A stretch of DNA of 33,271 nucleotides, from positions 1-33,271 of the forward strand of contig NZ_JALXKS010000038.1 of NCBI RefSeq assembly GCF_025144725.1, written 5' to 3'. Position numbers and translations under genes: made by a program. The DNA is from Brevibacterium sp. p3-SID960 (GTDB lineage: Bacteria; Actinomycetota; Actinomycetes; Actinomycetales; Brevibacteriaceae). Below are positions 7,684-14,960 of this stretch, piece after piece. How positions within the stretch are numbered: position 1 is the stretch's first letter; the number at the start of each line of letters is the position of its first letter. The notes beneath the pieces are model-generated. The model was not told the origin of the DNA, did not search any database, and saw only the letters and a list, made by a program, of their open reading frames with translations.

Positions 7684-8490
7684 ATGCACAGGATCAGCAT
7701 CGTGCACACGGTCGCAGGCGGCACACAGCCGGCCTTCTCCGTTGCCTCTAAGCTTGTGACCGACGACCAGCTGCCGGCCCAGCTCAGCCGCGCACATGAG
7801 ATCGCCGACGGCGCCGATGTCATTGTCGTCCCGGCTCCCTTGGCGCGCACCACACCCAAGGTCGTCGTCATGGACGTCGACTCGACGTTCATCGAAGACG
7901 AGGTCATCGATCTGCTGGCTGCCGAGGCCGGGGCGGCGAAGAAGGTCGCCAGGGTCACCGAGAAGGCGATGCGCGGCGAACTCGACTTCGAGGAGAGTCT
8001 GCGCGCCCGCGTCAGAACGCTCAAGGGCCTGCCGGAGGAAGTCCTCGACGACGTCCGGGCGGCCATCACCCCGACCGGCGGGGCGGCCGAGCTCGTCAGT
8101 CTCGTGCAGGCGGGCAGTGGCCGCGTCGGGCTGGTCTCCGGTGGCTTCACCCAGATCCTGGCCCCGCTGGCCGAGCAGTTCGGAATCACCGACTATGCCG
8201 CCAACACCTTGGAGATCTCCGGCGGAAAGCTCACCGGCAGGGTCGAAGGCCGCGTCGTCGACGCGAAGTTCAAACGCCGCTTCCTCCGGCAGCTCTGCGA
8301 GGAGGCCGGAGTGCCGGTCGAGGAATCGGTGGCGATCGGCGACGGCGCCAATGATGCCCTCATGGTTCAGCAGGCCGGCCTCGGCATTGCGTTCTGCCCA
8401 AAACCGGCCCTGGCCGAGGTGGCTGATGCGACCGTGTCCGTGCGCCGGCTCGACGCCGTCTGGGCAGCGGTCACCGGCCGGATGAACTGA
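7684..8490 (+). CDS. serB: Phosphoserine phosphatase
   Basis: This 268-residue HAD-superfamily enzyme releases phosphate from O-phosphoserine in the last step of serine synthesis. It has motif I VVMDVDSTFIEDEVIDLLA (nucleophile Asp64, Asp66), motif II GLVSGGFT, a conserved Lys in VVDAKFKRRF and motif III AIGDGANDALMV. The N-terminal ~55 residues precede the HAD core and are shorter than a full ACT domain pair. The ATG at 7684 fits the promoter geometry; a GTG at 7666 is the alternative. It converges with the SixA-like gene, with only 12 nt between stop codons. A CCGGGCCCGG palindrome lies in that gap. Confidence 0.93.
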   Translation: MHRISIVHTVAGGTQPAFSVASKLVTDDQLPAQLSRAHEIADGADVIVVPAPLARTTPKVVVMDVDSTFIEDEVIDLLAAEAGAAKKVARVTEKAMRGELDFEESLRARVRTLKGLPEEVLDDVRAAITPTGGAAELVSLVQAGSGRVGLVSGGFTQILAPLAEQFGITDYAANTLEISGGKLTGRVEGRVVDAKFKRRFLRQLCEEAGVPVEESVAIGDGANDALMVQQAGLGIAFCPKPALAEVADATVSVRRLDAVWAAVTGRMN

Positions 8491-8502
8491 ACCGGGCCCG
8501 GC

Positions 8503-8982
8503 TCAGTCGCGGAAGCAGTGGATCTCCGGCTGCGGGAAGCCGCCGGCGGCCACTCCCCAGGCCGGAAGATCGAAGATCGCGATCGAGGACGGCCGGAACT
8601 TGGTCTCCAGTTCGAAGTCCGCGCACAGCTCGGTGATGACCTCCGAGACCGTCGGCTCATGCCCGACGATGTAGGCGCCGGTCGAATCGGCCGGAATCGT
8701 GCTGATGACCTCCACCCAGTCATCGACGTCGGCATCGTACAGCGCTCGGTCGGCACGGACCTCCAGCGGGGTCCCGGCCTGTGCGAAGGCTTCGGCGACA
8801 CCCTGTGCGGTCTGCATGGTGCGCAGCGCAGCGGAGCTGATGAGGCAGTCGAGAGGGTAGTCGGTGAGGAACTCACCGAGTCGCGCAGCTTCGGCGAAGC
8901 CTCCGTCGGTCAGCGGCCGGTCGAAGTCGTCCACCGGCGGACGGTCGGCCTTGGCATGTCGGCCGATCACCAGATACGGCAT
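8503..8982 (-). CDS. SixA-like histidine phosphatase
   Basis: A 159-residue member of the histidine phosphatase (phosphoglycerate mutase-like) superfamily. The catalytic RHG-type motif is GRHAKAD (RHA, His8), followed by RPLTDGG, ISSAALRTMQTAQ with the phosphate-binding Arg, and IVGHEPTVSE with the second catalytic His. SixA-type enzymes remove phosphate from phosphohistidine or small phosphoesters; the substrate here is unknown. The ATG at 8982 has GAAAGGA about 5 nt upstream. The gene is monocistronic, separated from fabI by a strong hairpin. Confidence 0.88.
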   Translation of the reverse strand: MPYLVIGRHAKADRPPVDDFDRPLTDGGFAEAARLGEFLTDYPLDCLISSAALRTMQTAQGVAEAFAQAGTPLEVRADRALYDADVDDWVEVISTIPADSTGAYIVGHEPTVSEVITELCADFELETKFRPSSIAIFDLPAWGVAAGGFPQPEIHCFRD

Positions 8983-9048
8983 GGTGTCCTTTCACAGACG
9001 AGCAGGTGATTCCTACGGTACGCGAGTTATCCTCGCCTGTGCACGCGA

Positions 9049-9082
9049 CAGCGCCCGGAAAGCACAAGCTTTCCGGGCGCTG
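9049..9082 (-). terminator. Hairpin terminator after fabG-fabI
   Basis: A perfect 15-bp stem (CAGCGCCCGGAAAGC at 9049-9063 with 9068-9082) and a 4-nt loop lie 38 nt past the fabI stop codon and before the SixA-like gene. There is no long U-tract on the minus strand. Confidence 0.75.
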
Positions 9083-9119
9083 CCATTGAGCCGGTCGCAG
9101 TCGGCCGGCCAGCGTGTGA

Positions 9120-9878
9120 TCAGGCGCCGGTCGAATGGAGACCGCCGTCGACGTGGACCATCTCGCCTGTGGTGGCGGGGAACCAGTCGGAGAGCAGCGC
9201 GACGATCGCCTTGCCCGCCGGTTCGGTGTCGGTCTGGTCCCAGCCGAGCGGTGCCCGGTCACCCCAGACGTCTTCGAAGGCGTCGAAGCCGGGGATCGAC
9301 TTGGCAGCCGTGGTCTTGAGCGGTCCGGCCGAGACGAGGTTGCAGCGGATCTGGTCCGCACCGAGGTACTTGGCGAGGTACCGGTTGGTCGACTCCAGGG
9401 CCGCCTTGCACACGCCCATCCAGTCGTAGGCCGGCCATGCGACGGTCGCGTCGAAGGTCAGGCCGACGACGCCGGCGCCGGGGTTCATGACCGGCTTGGC
9501 GGCCATGACGATCGACTTGAGCGAGAACGCCGAGACCTGCATGGCGTTGGCGACGGACTCGAACGGGGTGTCGAGGAAGACGCCGCCGAGGGCGTCCTTC
9601 GGTGCGAAGGCGATCGCGTGGACGATGCCGTCGATGCTGCCGCCGAGGCGCTCGGGCAGTGCGGCCAAGTCCTCGTCGTTGGTGGCGTCGAGTTCGATGA
9701 CCTCAGCCGGCTGCGGAAGCCGTTCGGCGATGATCGAGGTGATCTTCATCTGTCGTCCGAACGACGACAGGATGACCTCTGCTCCCTGTTCCTGCGCCAG
9801 CCGGGCAGCGGCGAAGGCGATCGACGCCTCCGTCAGCACGCCGGTGACGAGAATGCGCTTGCCGTCAAGAATTCCCAT
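9120..9878 (-). CDS. fabI: Enoyl-[acyl-carrier-protein] reductase (NADH), InhA-type
   Basis: This 252-residue short-chain dehydrogenase/reductase performs the last reduction of each fatty-acid elongation round. It has the FabI-type GILDGKRILVTGVLTEASIAF cofactor segment rather than TGxxxGIG. The catalytic pair is Tyr151 and Lys158 in AYDWMGVCKAALES, very close to the InhA motif, and the segment SAGPLKTTAAKSI follows. The ATG at 9878 has AGAAGGA about 9 nt upstream. A TTG at 9887 would sit too close to that site. It follows fabG by 69 nt, the same order as mabA-inhA in mycobacteria, so the two probably act on the same acyl chains. Confidence 0.95.
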   Translation of the reverse strand: MGILDGKRILVTGVLTEASIAFAAARLAQEQGAEVILSSFGRQMKITSIIAERLPQPAEVIELDATNDEDLAALPERLGGSIDGIVHAIAFAPKDALGGVFLDTPFESVANAMQVSAFSLKSIVMAAKPVMNPGAGVVGLTFDATVAWPAYDWMGVCKAALESTNRYLAKYLGADQIRCNLVSAGPLKTTAAKSIPGFDAFEDVWGDRAPLGWDQTDTEPAGKAIVALLSDWFPATTGEMVHVDGGLHSTGA

Positions 9879-9947
9879 GTTCCCCAATCCTTCTCAAGGT
9901 CTCGCAGCCCGCGTTCTGCTTCCGGGCTGCCGTGGTCAGTCCGTTGT

Positions 9948-10658
9948 TCAGTGTCCCATACCCAGGCCGCCGTCAACCGGAATGACGGCCCCGGAGATGT
10001 AGGCGGCCTCATCGGAGGCGACCCAGCGCACCACGCGGGCGACCTCCTCGGCCTCGGCGAACCGCTTGGCCGGGATCTGCGCGAGGTATTCCTTCTGCTG
10101 CTTCTCCGGCAGCTCGTCGGTCATGTCGGTGCGGATGAAGCCCGGCGCGACGACGTTGGCGGTGATGCCGCGGGATCCGAGCTCCCGGGTGATCGACCGG
10201 GCCAGGCCGACCAGGCCGGCCTTCGAGGACGAGTAGTTCGCCTGCCCGGCCACGCCGAGGAGGCCGGAGACCGAGGAGATGAGGACGATGCGGCCGTACT
10301 TCGCCCGGATCATCGAGGTGATTCCGCGCTTGACGGTGCGGAACGCGCCGGTGAGGTTGGTGTCGATCACAGCGCCGAACTCTTCGTCGTCCATGCGCAT
10401 GAGCAGGTTGTCCTTGGTGATGCCGGCGTTGGCGACGACGATCTCGACCGGGCCGAGCTCATCTTCGATCTGCGCGAAGGCCGCGTCGATCGAGGCAGTG
10501 TCGGTGACATCGGCGCTGACGGCCAGCGCGCCCTCGGGGGCTTCGCCGTTGCGGGAGGTCACGGCGACCTTGTGGCCTGCGGCGATGAATTCCTCGGCGA
10601 TGGTGCGGCCGATGCCGCGGTTGCCGCCGGTGACGAGGACGACGCGTGATTCAGACAC
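9948..10658 (-). CDS. fabG: 3-oxoacyl-[acyl-carrier-protein] reductase
   Basis: A 236-residue NADPH-dependent short-chain dehydrogenase/reductase that reduces beta-ketoacyl-ACP. It has TGGNRGIG (10-17) for the cofactor, NAG at 77-79, Ser129, and the YSSSK catalytic pair Tyr142 and Lys146. It ends in the family's VDGGLGMGH. The start is GTG at 10658 with AAGGAG 9 nt upstream. It heads the fabG-fabI operon and is divergent from the DUF3099 gene. Confidence 0.94.
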   Translation of the reverse strand: MSESRVVLVTGGNRGIGRTIAEEFIAAGHKVAVTSRNGEAPEGALAVSADVTDTASIDAAFAQIEDELGPVEIVVANAGITKDNLLMRMDDEEFGAVIDTNLTGAFRTVKRGITSMIRAKYGRIVLISSVSGLLGVAGQANYSSSKAGLVGLARSITRELGSRGITANVVAPGFIRTDMTDELPEKQQKEYLAQIPAKRFAEAEEVARVVRWVASDEAAYISGAVIPVDGGLGMGH

Positions 10659-10721
10659 GTGCGGGGGCTCCTTCTTCGTGCGATCGCCGCGTGGGAACGG
10701 CGCGGGCAGTGTGATGTCTCC

Positions 10722-10777
10722 AACCTAACGCACAGATGCAGTCCTTAAGTATCTGGGAGACAATAGGACGGTAGGCT
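10722..10777. promoter_or_regulatory. Divergent promoter region, fabG and DUF3099 gene
   Basis: On the minus strand TAGGTT (10722-10727) fits a -10 for fabG-fabI. On the plus strand TAGGCT (10772-10777) fits a -10 for the DUF3099 gene. Neither has a good -35. The heptamer GTATCTG occurs twice (10749-10755 and 10781-10787) and could be a regulator half-site. Confidence 0.35.
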
Positions 10778-10809
10778 TTTGTATCTGAAAGCACGAGTCA
10801 TGGAAGGCT

Positions 10810-11343
10810 ATGGCACAGAAGAGACCACGCACGCACATCACGGATGCCGACGAGTCTCACGAAGCCGACACCCGCGCCCGCTCCCGCCGCTATCTGCTGT
10901 CCATGGCCATCCGCATCATCTGCTTCGTGCTCGCGATCGTCACGACCGGCTGGCTGCGCTGGACGTGTGTGGCTGGAGCTGTGTTCCTGCCCTGGGTGGC
11001 GGTGCAGATCGCCAATGCAGGCAAGGAGAACATCACCCGGACGAAGACGGCGCAGATCGACTCGCCGCCGCTGCCGGAGCTGCAGGCAGGACGCAGCGAT
11101 GCTAACGCTGGTTCGGATCCCGAGGCGGCAGGTGCCTGGCGTGCCGCCTCCGACGTCGCCGACGCGGAGGTGATCGGCGGCTACACGGTCTCCCCAGGCA
11201 CCGCTTCCGCGCCGACGCCCGACGGCGGGCAGGTCGGCGAAAAGGTGCCGCCCGACGTCGTGGAGGGCACAGTGGTCGATCCTGATCCGGAGAGCACTCA
11301 GCCGCCGGTTCGTGAGGAGGAAGACGGTGAAAACCGTGAGTGA
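10810..11343 (+). CDS. DUF3099 membrane protein
   Basis: A 177-residue protein with the actinobacterial DUF3099 core. It has ITDADES near the N-terminus, then RSRRYLLSMAIRIICFVLAIV and LRWTCVAGAVFLPWVAVQIANAG, which form two membrane segments (about residues 30-72). The remaining ~100 residues are an acidic, Pro- and Glu-rich cytoplasmic tail, longer than the core family needs. The function of DUF3099 is unknown. The ATG has GGAAGG only about 2 nt upstream, so initiation may be inefficient. Its end overlaps the next gene by 17 nt, and both precede surf1, suggesting a three-gene operon. Confidence 0.85.
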   Translation: MAQKRPRTHITDADESHEADTRARSRRYLLSMAIRIICFVLAIVTTGWLRWTCVAGAVFLPWVAVQIANAGKENITRTKTAQIDSPPLPELQAGRSDANAGSDPEAAGAWRAASDVADAEVIGGYTVSPGTASAPTPDGGQVGEKVPPDVVEGTVVDPDPESTQPPVREEEDGENRE

Positions 11344-11545
11344 GCTGCGTTGCTCGGCCCGGGCCTGCGGTCGCCCGGCGGCCTACGCGATGCTGTGGAA
11401 CAACCCCCGGATTCACACCCCGGAGCGGCGAAAAGTATGGTTGGCCTGTGATGATCACCGGACCTACCTGCACGAGTACCTGCAGCTGCGCGGGCTGCTC
11501 AAGGACGATGTGCCGGTTGATGAGATCCCGGCAGGGGCTGGCTGA
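11327..11545 (+). CDS. Small Cys/His protein, possible zinc-binding
   Basis: A 72-residue protein. Cys9 and Cys14 in LRCSARACG and Cys41 and His44 in ACDDH form a CX4C-X26-CX2H pattern that could hold one zinc ion. NNPRIHTPERRKVWLACDDH is the most distinctive stretch and looks familiar from actinobacterial proteins of unknown function. The GTG at 11327 is chosen because GAGGAGG ends 6 nt upstream. GTG at 11312 or 11336 are alternatives. It overlaps the upstream stop, and its own stop shares one base with the surf1 start (TGATG), so the three genes are translationally linked. Confidence 0.75.
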   Translation: MKTVSELRCSARACGRPAAYAMLWNNPRIHTPERRKVWLACDDHRTYLHEYLQLRGLLKDDVPVDEIPAGAG

Positions 11546-12552
11546 TGGCTGCTGAGTCCTACCACTTCATCCTCTCCTCCCGCTGGCTGCGCTACATCGC
11601 TCTGGCAGTTGTCGCCGCGATCGCCTGCGGATTCCTCGCCAACTGGCAGAACAACCGCCGTGAGGCCCGCGACGCCGAGATCGCCCACATCAATGCGAAC
11701 TACCACGGCGACGCCGAGCCGCTGTCAGCGATCCTGCCTGAGCGTGATACCGCGCTGCCCGATGAGCTTGACTGGAAGCGCTTCGAAGCACGCGGCACCT
11801 ACGATGCCGATTCGACGATCCTCGTACGCAACCGCAGCTTGGACGGTCAGGCCGGCTTCTATGTGCTCGTGCCGCTGACCACCGAGGCTGGGGGCGAACT
11901 TGCCGTCGTGCGCGGCTGGGTGCCCACCGGCCAGACCGGTGAGGCCCCGGACCTCTCAGCCCTGCCTGCTCCCCCAGCCGGCGAGGTCACCATCACCGGC
12001 TGGCTGCGCACACCCCAGGATGCCTCGGCAGAGACGGCGTCTGAGAACACCATCCGCAGCATCGACCCGGTGATCGTGCCGGGCATGAGCGCACCGTACA
12101 CCGGCGCCTACGCGCAGCTCGATGCCGAGGACCCGGCCCCGGCTGAGCGCATGACTGCGCTGCCGCCGCCGAGCACCGATCCCGGCTCGCACCTGTCGTA
12201 CACGTTCCAGTGGATCGTGTTCGGCATCATGATCCTCGGCGGTGTCGTCTACGCAGCCCGCCGGGAGCGCATCAGCCGCGATCTCGAAGCCGCGGAACAG
12301 GCCGGCCGGGTTCCGCGCACCGATTACGTCGTCGTCGACAAGGATGCGATTGCCGCCGGCCGGTCCCGCGGGCGTGCCGGCACTCCGGCGGGACGCGCCT
12401 CGCGCTACGGCAGCGCCGGTCCGCGCAGAGCTGTCGGCCGCCGCGGCGCACCAGCAGCGACGCCAGCCGGTGCCACGGCCGTGACAGCGCGCCGCAAGCA
12501 GGGCTCGGCAGAGGATGCTGAGGACGCGCTGCTCGATGAGCAGGGATTCTGA
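11545..12552 (+). CDS. SURF1-family cytochrome oxidase biogenesis protein
   Basis: A 335-residue membrane protein of the SURF1 family, which helps build the aa3-type cytochrome c oxidase, probably by handling heme a. It has an N-terminal transmembrane helix (YIALAVVAAIACGFLANWQ, about 17-35) followed by a short basic segment. A large extracytoplasmic domain comes next, with FYVLVPLTTEAGGELAVVRGWVP typical of SURF1. A second helix lies near 222-240 (WIVFGIMILGGVVYAA). The last ~90 residues are Arg- and Ala-rich and low in complexity, beyond the usual family end. It works in the same pathway as ctaA and ctaB further along. Confidence 0.88.
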   Translation: MAAESYHFILSSRWLRYIALAVVAAIACGFLANWQNNRREARDAEIAHINANYHGDAEPLSAILPERDTALPDELDWKRFEARGTYDADSTILVRNRSLDGQAGFYVLVPLTTEAGGELAVVRGWVPTGQTGEAPDLSALPAPPAGEVTITGWLRTPQDASAETASENTIRSIDPVIVPGMSAPYTGAYAQLDAEDPAPAERMTALPPPSTDPGSHLSYTFQWIVFGIMILGGVVYAARRERISRDLEAAEQAGRVPRTDYVVVDKDAIAAGRSRGRAGTPAGRASRYGSAGPRRAVGRRGAPAATPAGATAVTARRKQGSAEDAEDALLDEQGF

Positions 12553-12575
12553 GCTGGTCTGCCGACCGCGCACTG

Positions 12576-14174
12576 CTAGGCGAGGGTGACGAGGTCGAGG
12601 TAATCGGCACTCCAGTGGTCTTCATCCCCATCGGGCAGCAGGAGCACCCGATCGGGGTTGAGCGCCTCGACAGCACCGACGTCGTGGGTGACGAGCACGA
12701 TCGCGCCTTCGTAGCGGCGGATCGCTGACAGGATCTCCTCGCGGCTGGCCGGGTCGAGGTTGTTCGTCGGCTCATCGAGCAGCAGCACGTTGGCACTCGA
12801 GACGACCAGGGTGGCCAGCGCCAGGCGGGTCTTCTCACCGCCGGAGAGCACTCCGGCCGGTTTGTAGACGTCGTCGCCGGAGAACAGGAACGAACCGAGC
12901 ACATTGCGCACCGCGGTGTCGTCGAGGTGATCGGCGTGGGCGACCATGTTCTCCAGCACGGTCCTGTTGACATCCAGGGTCTCGTGCTCCTGTGCATAGT
13001 AGCCGAGTTTGAGCCCGTGGCCAGCGCTCACCTCACCGGAATCCGGTTGTTCGAGCCCGGCCAGCAGCGTCAGGAGAGTCGTCTTCCCGGCACCGTTGAA
13101 GCCGAGCACGACGACACGTGAACCGCGGTCGATGGCCAGGTCGACGCCGGTGAACACCTCGGTCGATCCGTAGCTCTTCGACAGGCCCTCAGCCGTCAGC
13201 GGCACTCTGCCGCAGGCCGTCGGTGCCGGGAACCGCAGATGTGCGACCTTCTCCGACTGGCGTTCGGACTCCAGGCCCGAAAGCATCCGCTCGGCACGCT
13301 TGGCCATCTGCTGGGCGGCGACGGCTTTGGTGGCCTTGGCCCGCATCTTGTCGGCCTGCGCGCTCAGTGCAGCGGCCTTCTTCTCGACATTGGCCCGTTC
13401 GCGGCGCCGGCGCCGTTCATCGGCTTCGCGCTGCTTGAGGTACTGCTGGTAGGTCATCGAGTAGATGTCGATGCACTGCCGGGTGGCGTCGAGGAAGAAG
13501 ACGGTGTTGACGACCTCGTCGATGAGATCGAGGTCGTGGGAGATGATGATGAGCCCGCCGGAGTACGTCTTGAGGTAACCGCGCAGCCAGGCGACCGATT
13601 CAGCGTCGAGGTGGTTGGTCGGCTCGTCGAGGATCATCGTGTCCGGGGCCTCGAAGAGGATCCGGGCGAGTTCGACACGGCGGCGCTGACCGCCCGAAAG
13701 CGTCTGCAGCTCCTGGCGGATCGTCGCCTCGTCGAGCCCGAGGTTCGCGGCGATGCTCAGCGCCTCGGATTCGGCAGCGTAGCCGCCGGCGGCGATGAAC
13801 TCGGCTTCGATCCGCGGGTACTTCTCGATCGCCTTGGACATGACGTCGGGATCCGGATCCGACATCTGCGCTTCTGCCTTGCGCATCCGGCGGGCGATGA
13901 CGTCGAGTTCGCGGGCAGCAAGGATCCGCTCGATGGCAGTGGCCTGCGGGTTTCCGGTGCGCGGATCCTGCGGCAGATATCCGACCGTGCCGGTGCGTGA
14001 GACGGTGCCGGCGCTGGGCTGCACTTCGTCCATCAGCACCTTCGTCAACGTGGTCTTGCCAGCACCGTTGCGGCCGACCAGGCCGACCCGGTCGCCCTTG
14101 TCAACCCGGAAGCTCACCCCGGTCATGAGTGTGCGGGCACCGACCATCACCTCGAGGTCGTGCACGGAGATCAT
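12576..14174 (-). CDS. ABC-F family ATPase
   Basis: A 532-residue protein with two ATP-binding domains and no membrane segments, the layout of ABC-F translation factors and ribosome-protection proteins. Domain 1 has Walker A GRNGAGKTT (35-43), signature LSGGQRRRVELAR and Walker B MILDEPTNHLD. The linker is Lys-, Arg- and Ala-rich (about 255-310), as expected for the arm that enters the ribosome. Domain 2 has GFNGAGKTT, LSGGEKTRLALA and LLLDEPTNNLD. Both catalytic Glu residues are present. The start ATG overlaps the RNase HI stop (ATGA). Whether it is a housekeeping factor or confers antibiotic tolerance cannot be told. Confidence 0.92.
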   Translation of the reverse strand: MISVHDLEVMVGARTLMTGVSFRVDKGDRVGLVGRNGAGKTTLTKVLMDEVQPSAGTVSRTGTVGYLPQDPRTGNPQATAIERILAARELDVIARRMRKAEAQMSDPDPDVMSKAIEKYPRIEAEFIAAGGYAAESEALSIAANLGLDEATIRQELQTLSGGQRRRVELARILFEAPDTMILDEPTNHLDAESVAWLRGYLKTYSGGLIIISHDLDLIDEVVNTVFFLDATRQCIDIYSMTYQQYLKQREADERRRRRERANVEKKAAALSAQADKMRAKATKAVAAQQMAKRAERMLSGLESERQSEKVAHLRFPAPTACGRVPLTAEGLSKSYGSTEVFTGVDLAIDRGSRVVVLGFNGAGKTTLLTLLAGLEQPDSGEVSAGHGLKLGYYAQEHETLDVNRTVLENMVAHADHLDDTAVRNVLGSFLFSGDDVYKPAGVLSGGEKTRLALATLVVSSANVLLLDEPTNNLDPASREEILSAIRRYEGAIVLVTHDVGAVEALNPDRVLLLPDGDEDHWSADYLDLVTLA

Positions 14175-14881
14175 CGCGTCTCCTCTCCGTAGGCAGCCTG
14201 GGCGCCCGAGCGGATGAGCCGGGCAAGCTCGTCCTGCGGGCTGCGGCCGGCGGCCCGGGCGGCATCGACGATGCGGTCGGCGAGATCGCGCTCGAGCGCG
14301 CAGGAGACCTGGACGGTGGCCGGCGCGGCGGCCACCGCCTCGAAAACGGCTGGTGCGGCAACCGCGTCAGCCGGTGACGTCAGTGCAGCAGCAGAGTCAG
14401 CTGGTGACGTCAGTGCGGCACCGGTGAAACCGGGGCCGGTGGGCACCGGGGTGCCGTCCTTATAGGCGCCGGCAGCTGCCCGGGCGCGTTCGTCGGCGGC
14501 GTCGTTGAGGCTGTGGCTGCTGTGGCCCTTGACCCATTCGAACTCGACGCTACGGCCGGTCAGGGCGGCGTCGAGGGCTTCCATGAGGTCGCGGTTCTGC
14601 ACGTCCTTGCCGTCGGCCTTCTTCCAGCCGCGGCGCTTCCAGTTCGGCATCCACTTCGTCACCGAGTTGATGACGTACTGGCTGTCGCACAGGATGTGCA
14701 GCGGGGTGTCGGCTTCCGCAGTCGCGTTGAGGATCTCGATGACGGCCTGCAGCTCGCCGCGATTGTTCGTCGCCTTCTTCCAGCCGCCGGCAGCCCAACA
14801 GTCGTCGTCGATGTACCAGGCCCAGCCAGCGGGCCCAGGGTTGCCGAGGGCCGAACCGTCGACGGCGACAGTGATCGTCAC
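14171..14881 (-). CDS. rnhA: Ribonuclease HI with a C-terminal extension
   Basis: A 236-residue enzyme that cuts the RNA strand of RNA-DNA hybrids. The RNase H fold covers residues 1-140. Its acidic catalytic residues sit in VDGSALGNPG, NNRGELQAV, CDSQYV and NDAADERA. Trp-rich WMPNWKRRGWKKADGK is the basic protrusion. After it comes an Ala/Pro-rich linker with a duplicated AALTSPAD, then a helical tail (VQVSCALERDLADRIVDAARAAGRSPQDELARLIRSG). The tail resembles a ribbon-helix-helix or a coiled tail and is absent from standard RNase HI. The GTG at 14881 has AAGGA about 7 nt upstream. The gene is cotranslated with the ABC-F gene. Confidence 0.92.
   Translation of the reverse strand: MTITVAVDGSALGNPGPAGWAWYIDDDCWAAGGWKKATNNRGELQAVIEILNATAEADTPLHILCDSQYVINSVTKWMPNWKRRGWKKADGKDVQNRDLMEALDAALTGRSVEFEWVKGHSSHSLNDAADERARAAAGAYKDGTPVPTGPGFTGAALTSPADSAAALTSPADAVAAPAVFEAVAAAPATVQVSCALERDLADRIVDAARAAGRSPQDELARLIRSGAQAAYGEETR
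14366..14416. repeat. Direct repeat in rnhA, two 21-nt copies 30 nt apart
   Basis: 14366-14386 and 14396-14416 match at 20 of 21 positions, sharing GGTGACGTCAGTGC. The spacing of 30 nt equals ten codons, so the copies encode a repeated LTSPAD segment in the linker of RNase HI. This suggests a recent in-frame slippage duplication. Confidence 0.8.
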
Positions 14882-14925
14882 GTATGTGTCCTTCCGAAAT
14901 TGCTGGTCAGGCCGGAAAGCGCCTA

Positions 14926-14954
14926 TTCCCGGCGCACGATGCCCACACTATGCT
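14926..14954 (+). promoter_or_regulatory. Candidate promoter of the zinc peptidase gene, leaderless geometry
   Basis: TATGCT (14949-14954) ends 6 nt before the ATG at 14961, and no Shine-Dalgarno sequence is present. TTCCCG (14926-14931) is a poor -35 at 17 nt spacing. Confidence 0.45.
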
Positions 14955-14960
14955 ACTGCC

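Noticed and set aside
6786..8189. 467-codon minus-strand open frame
   Set aside because: It covers the hypothetical gene and serB in antisense and has low-complexity Ser/Arg/Gly composition. It is a shadow of high-GC coding sequence.
8492..8501. CCGGGCCCGG palindrome between serB and the SixA-like gene
   Set aside because: It has no loop and is only 10 bp, so it is not a convincing terminator.
9021..9035. Inverted repeat GCGAG-TTATC-CTCGC upstream of the SixA-like gene
   Set aside because: Arms of 5 bp are expected by chance in high-GC sequence, and there is no regulator nearby.
9135..10649. 504-codon plus-strand open frame
   Set aside because: It runs antisense through fabI and fabG, both strongly supported. 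Its Gly/Asp/Arg-rich translation is a typical high-GC shadow.
14505..14960. Upstream extension of the zinc peptidase gene
   Set aside because: It is antisense to rnhA. The ATG at 14961 fits the -10 box and starts just before the membrane segment.
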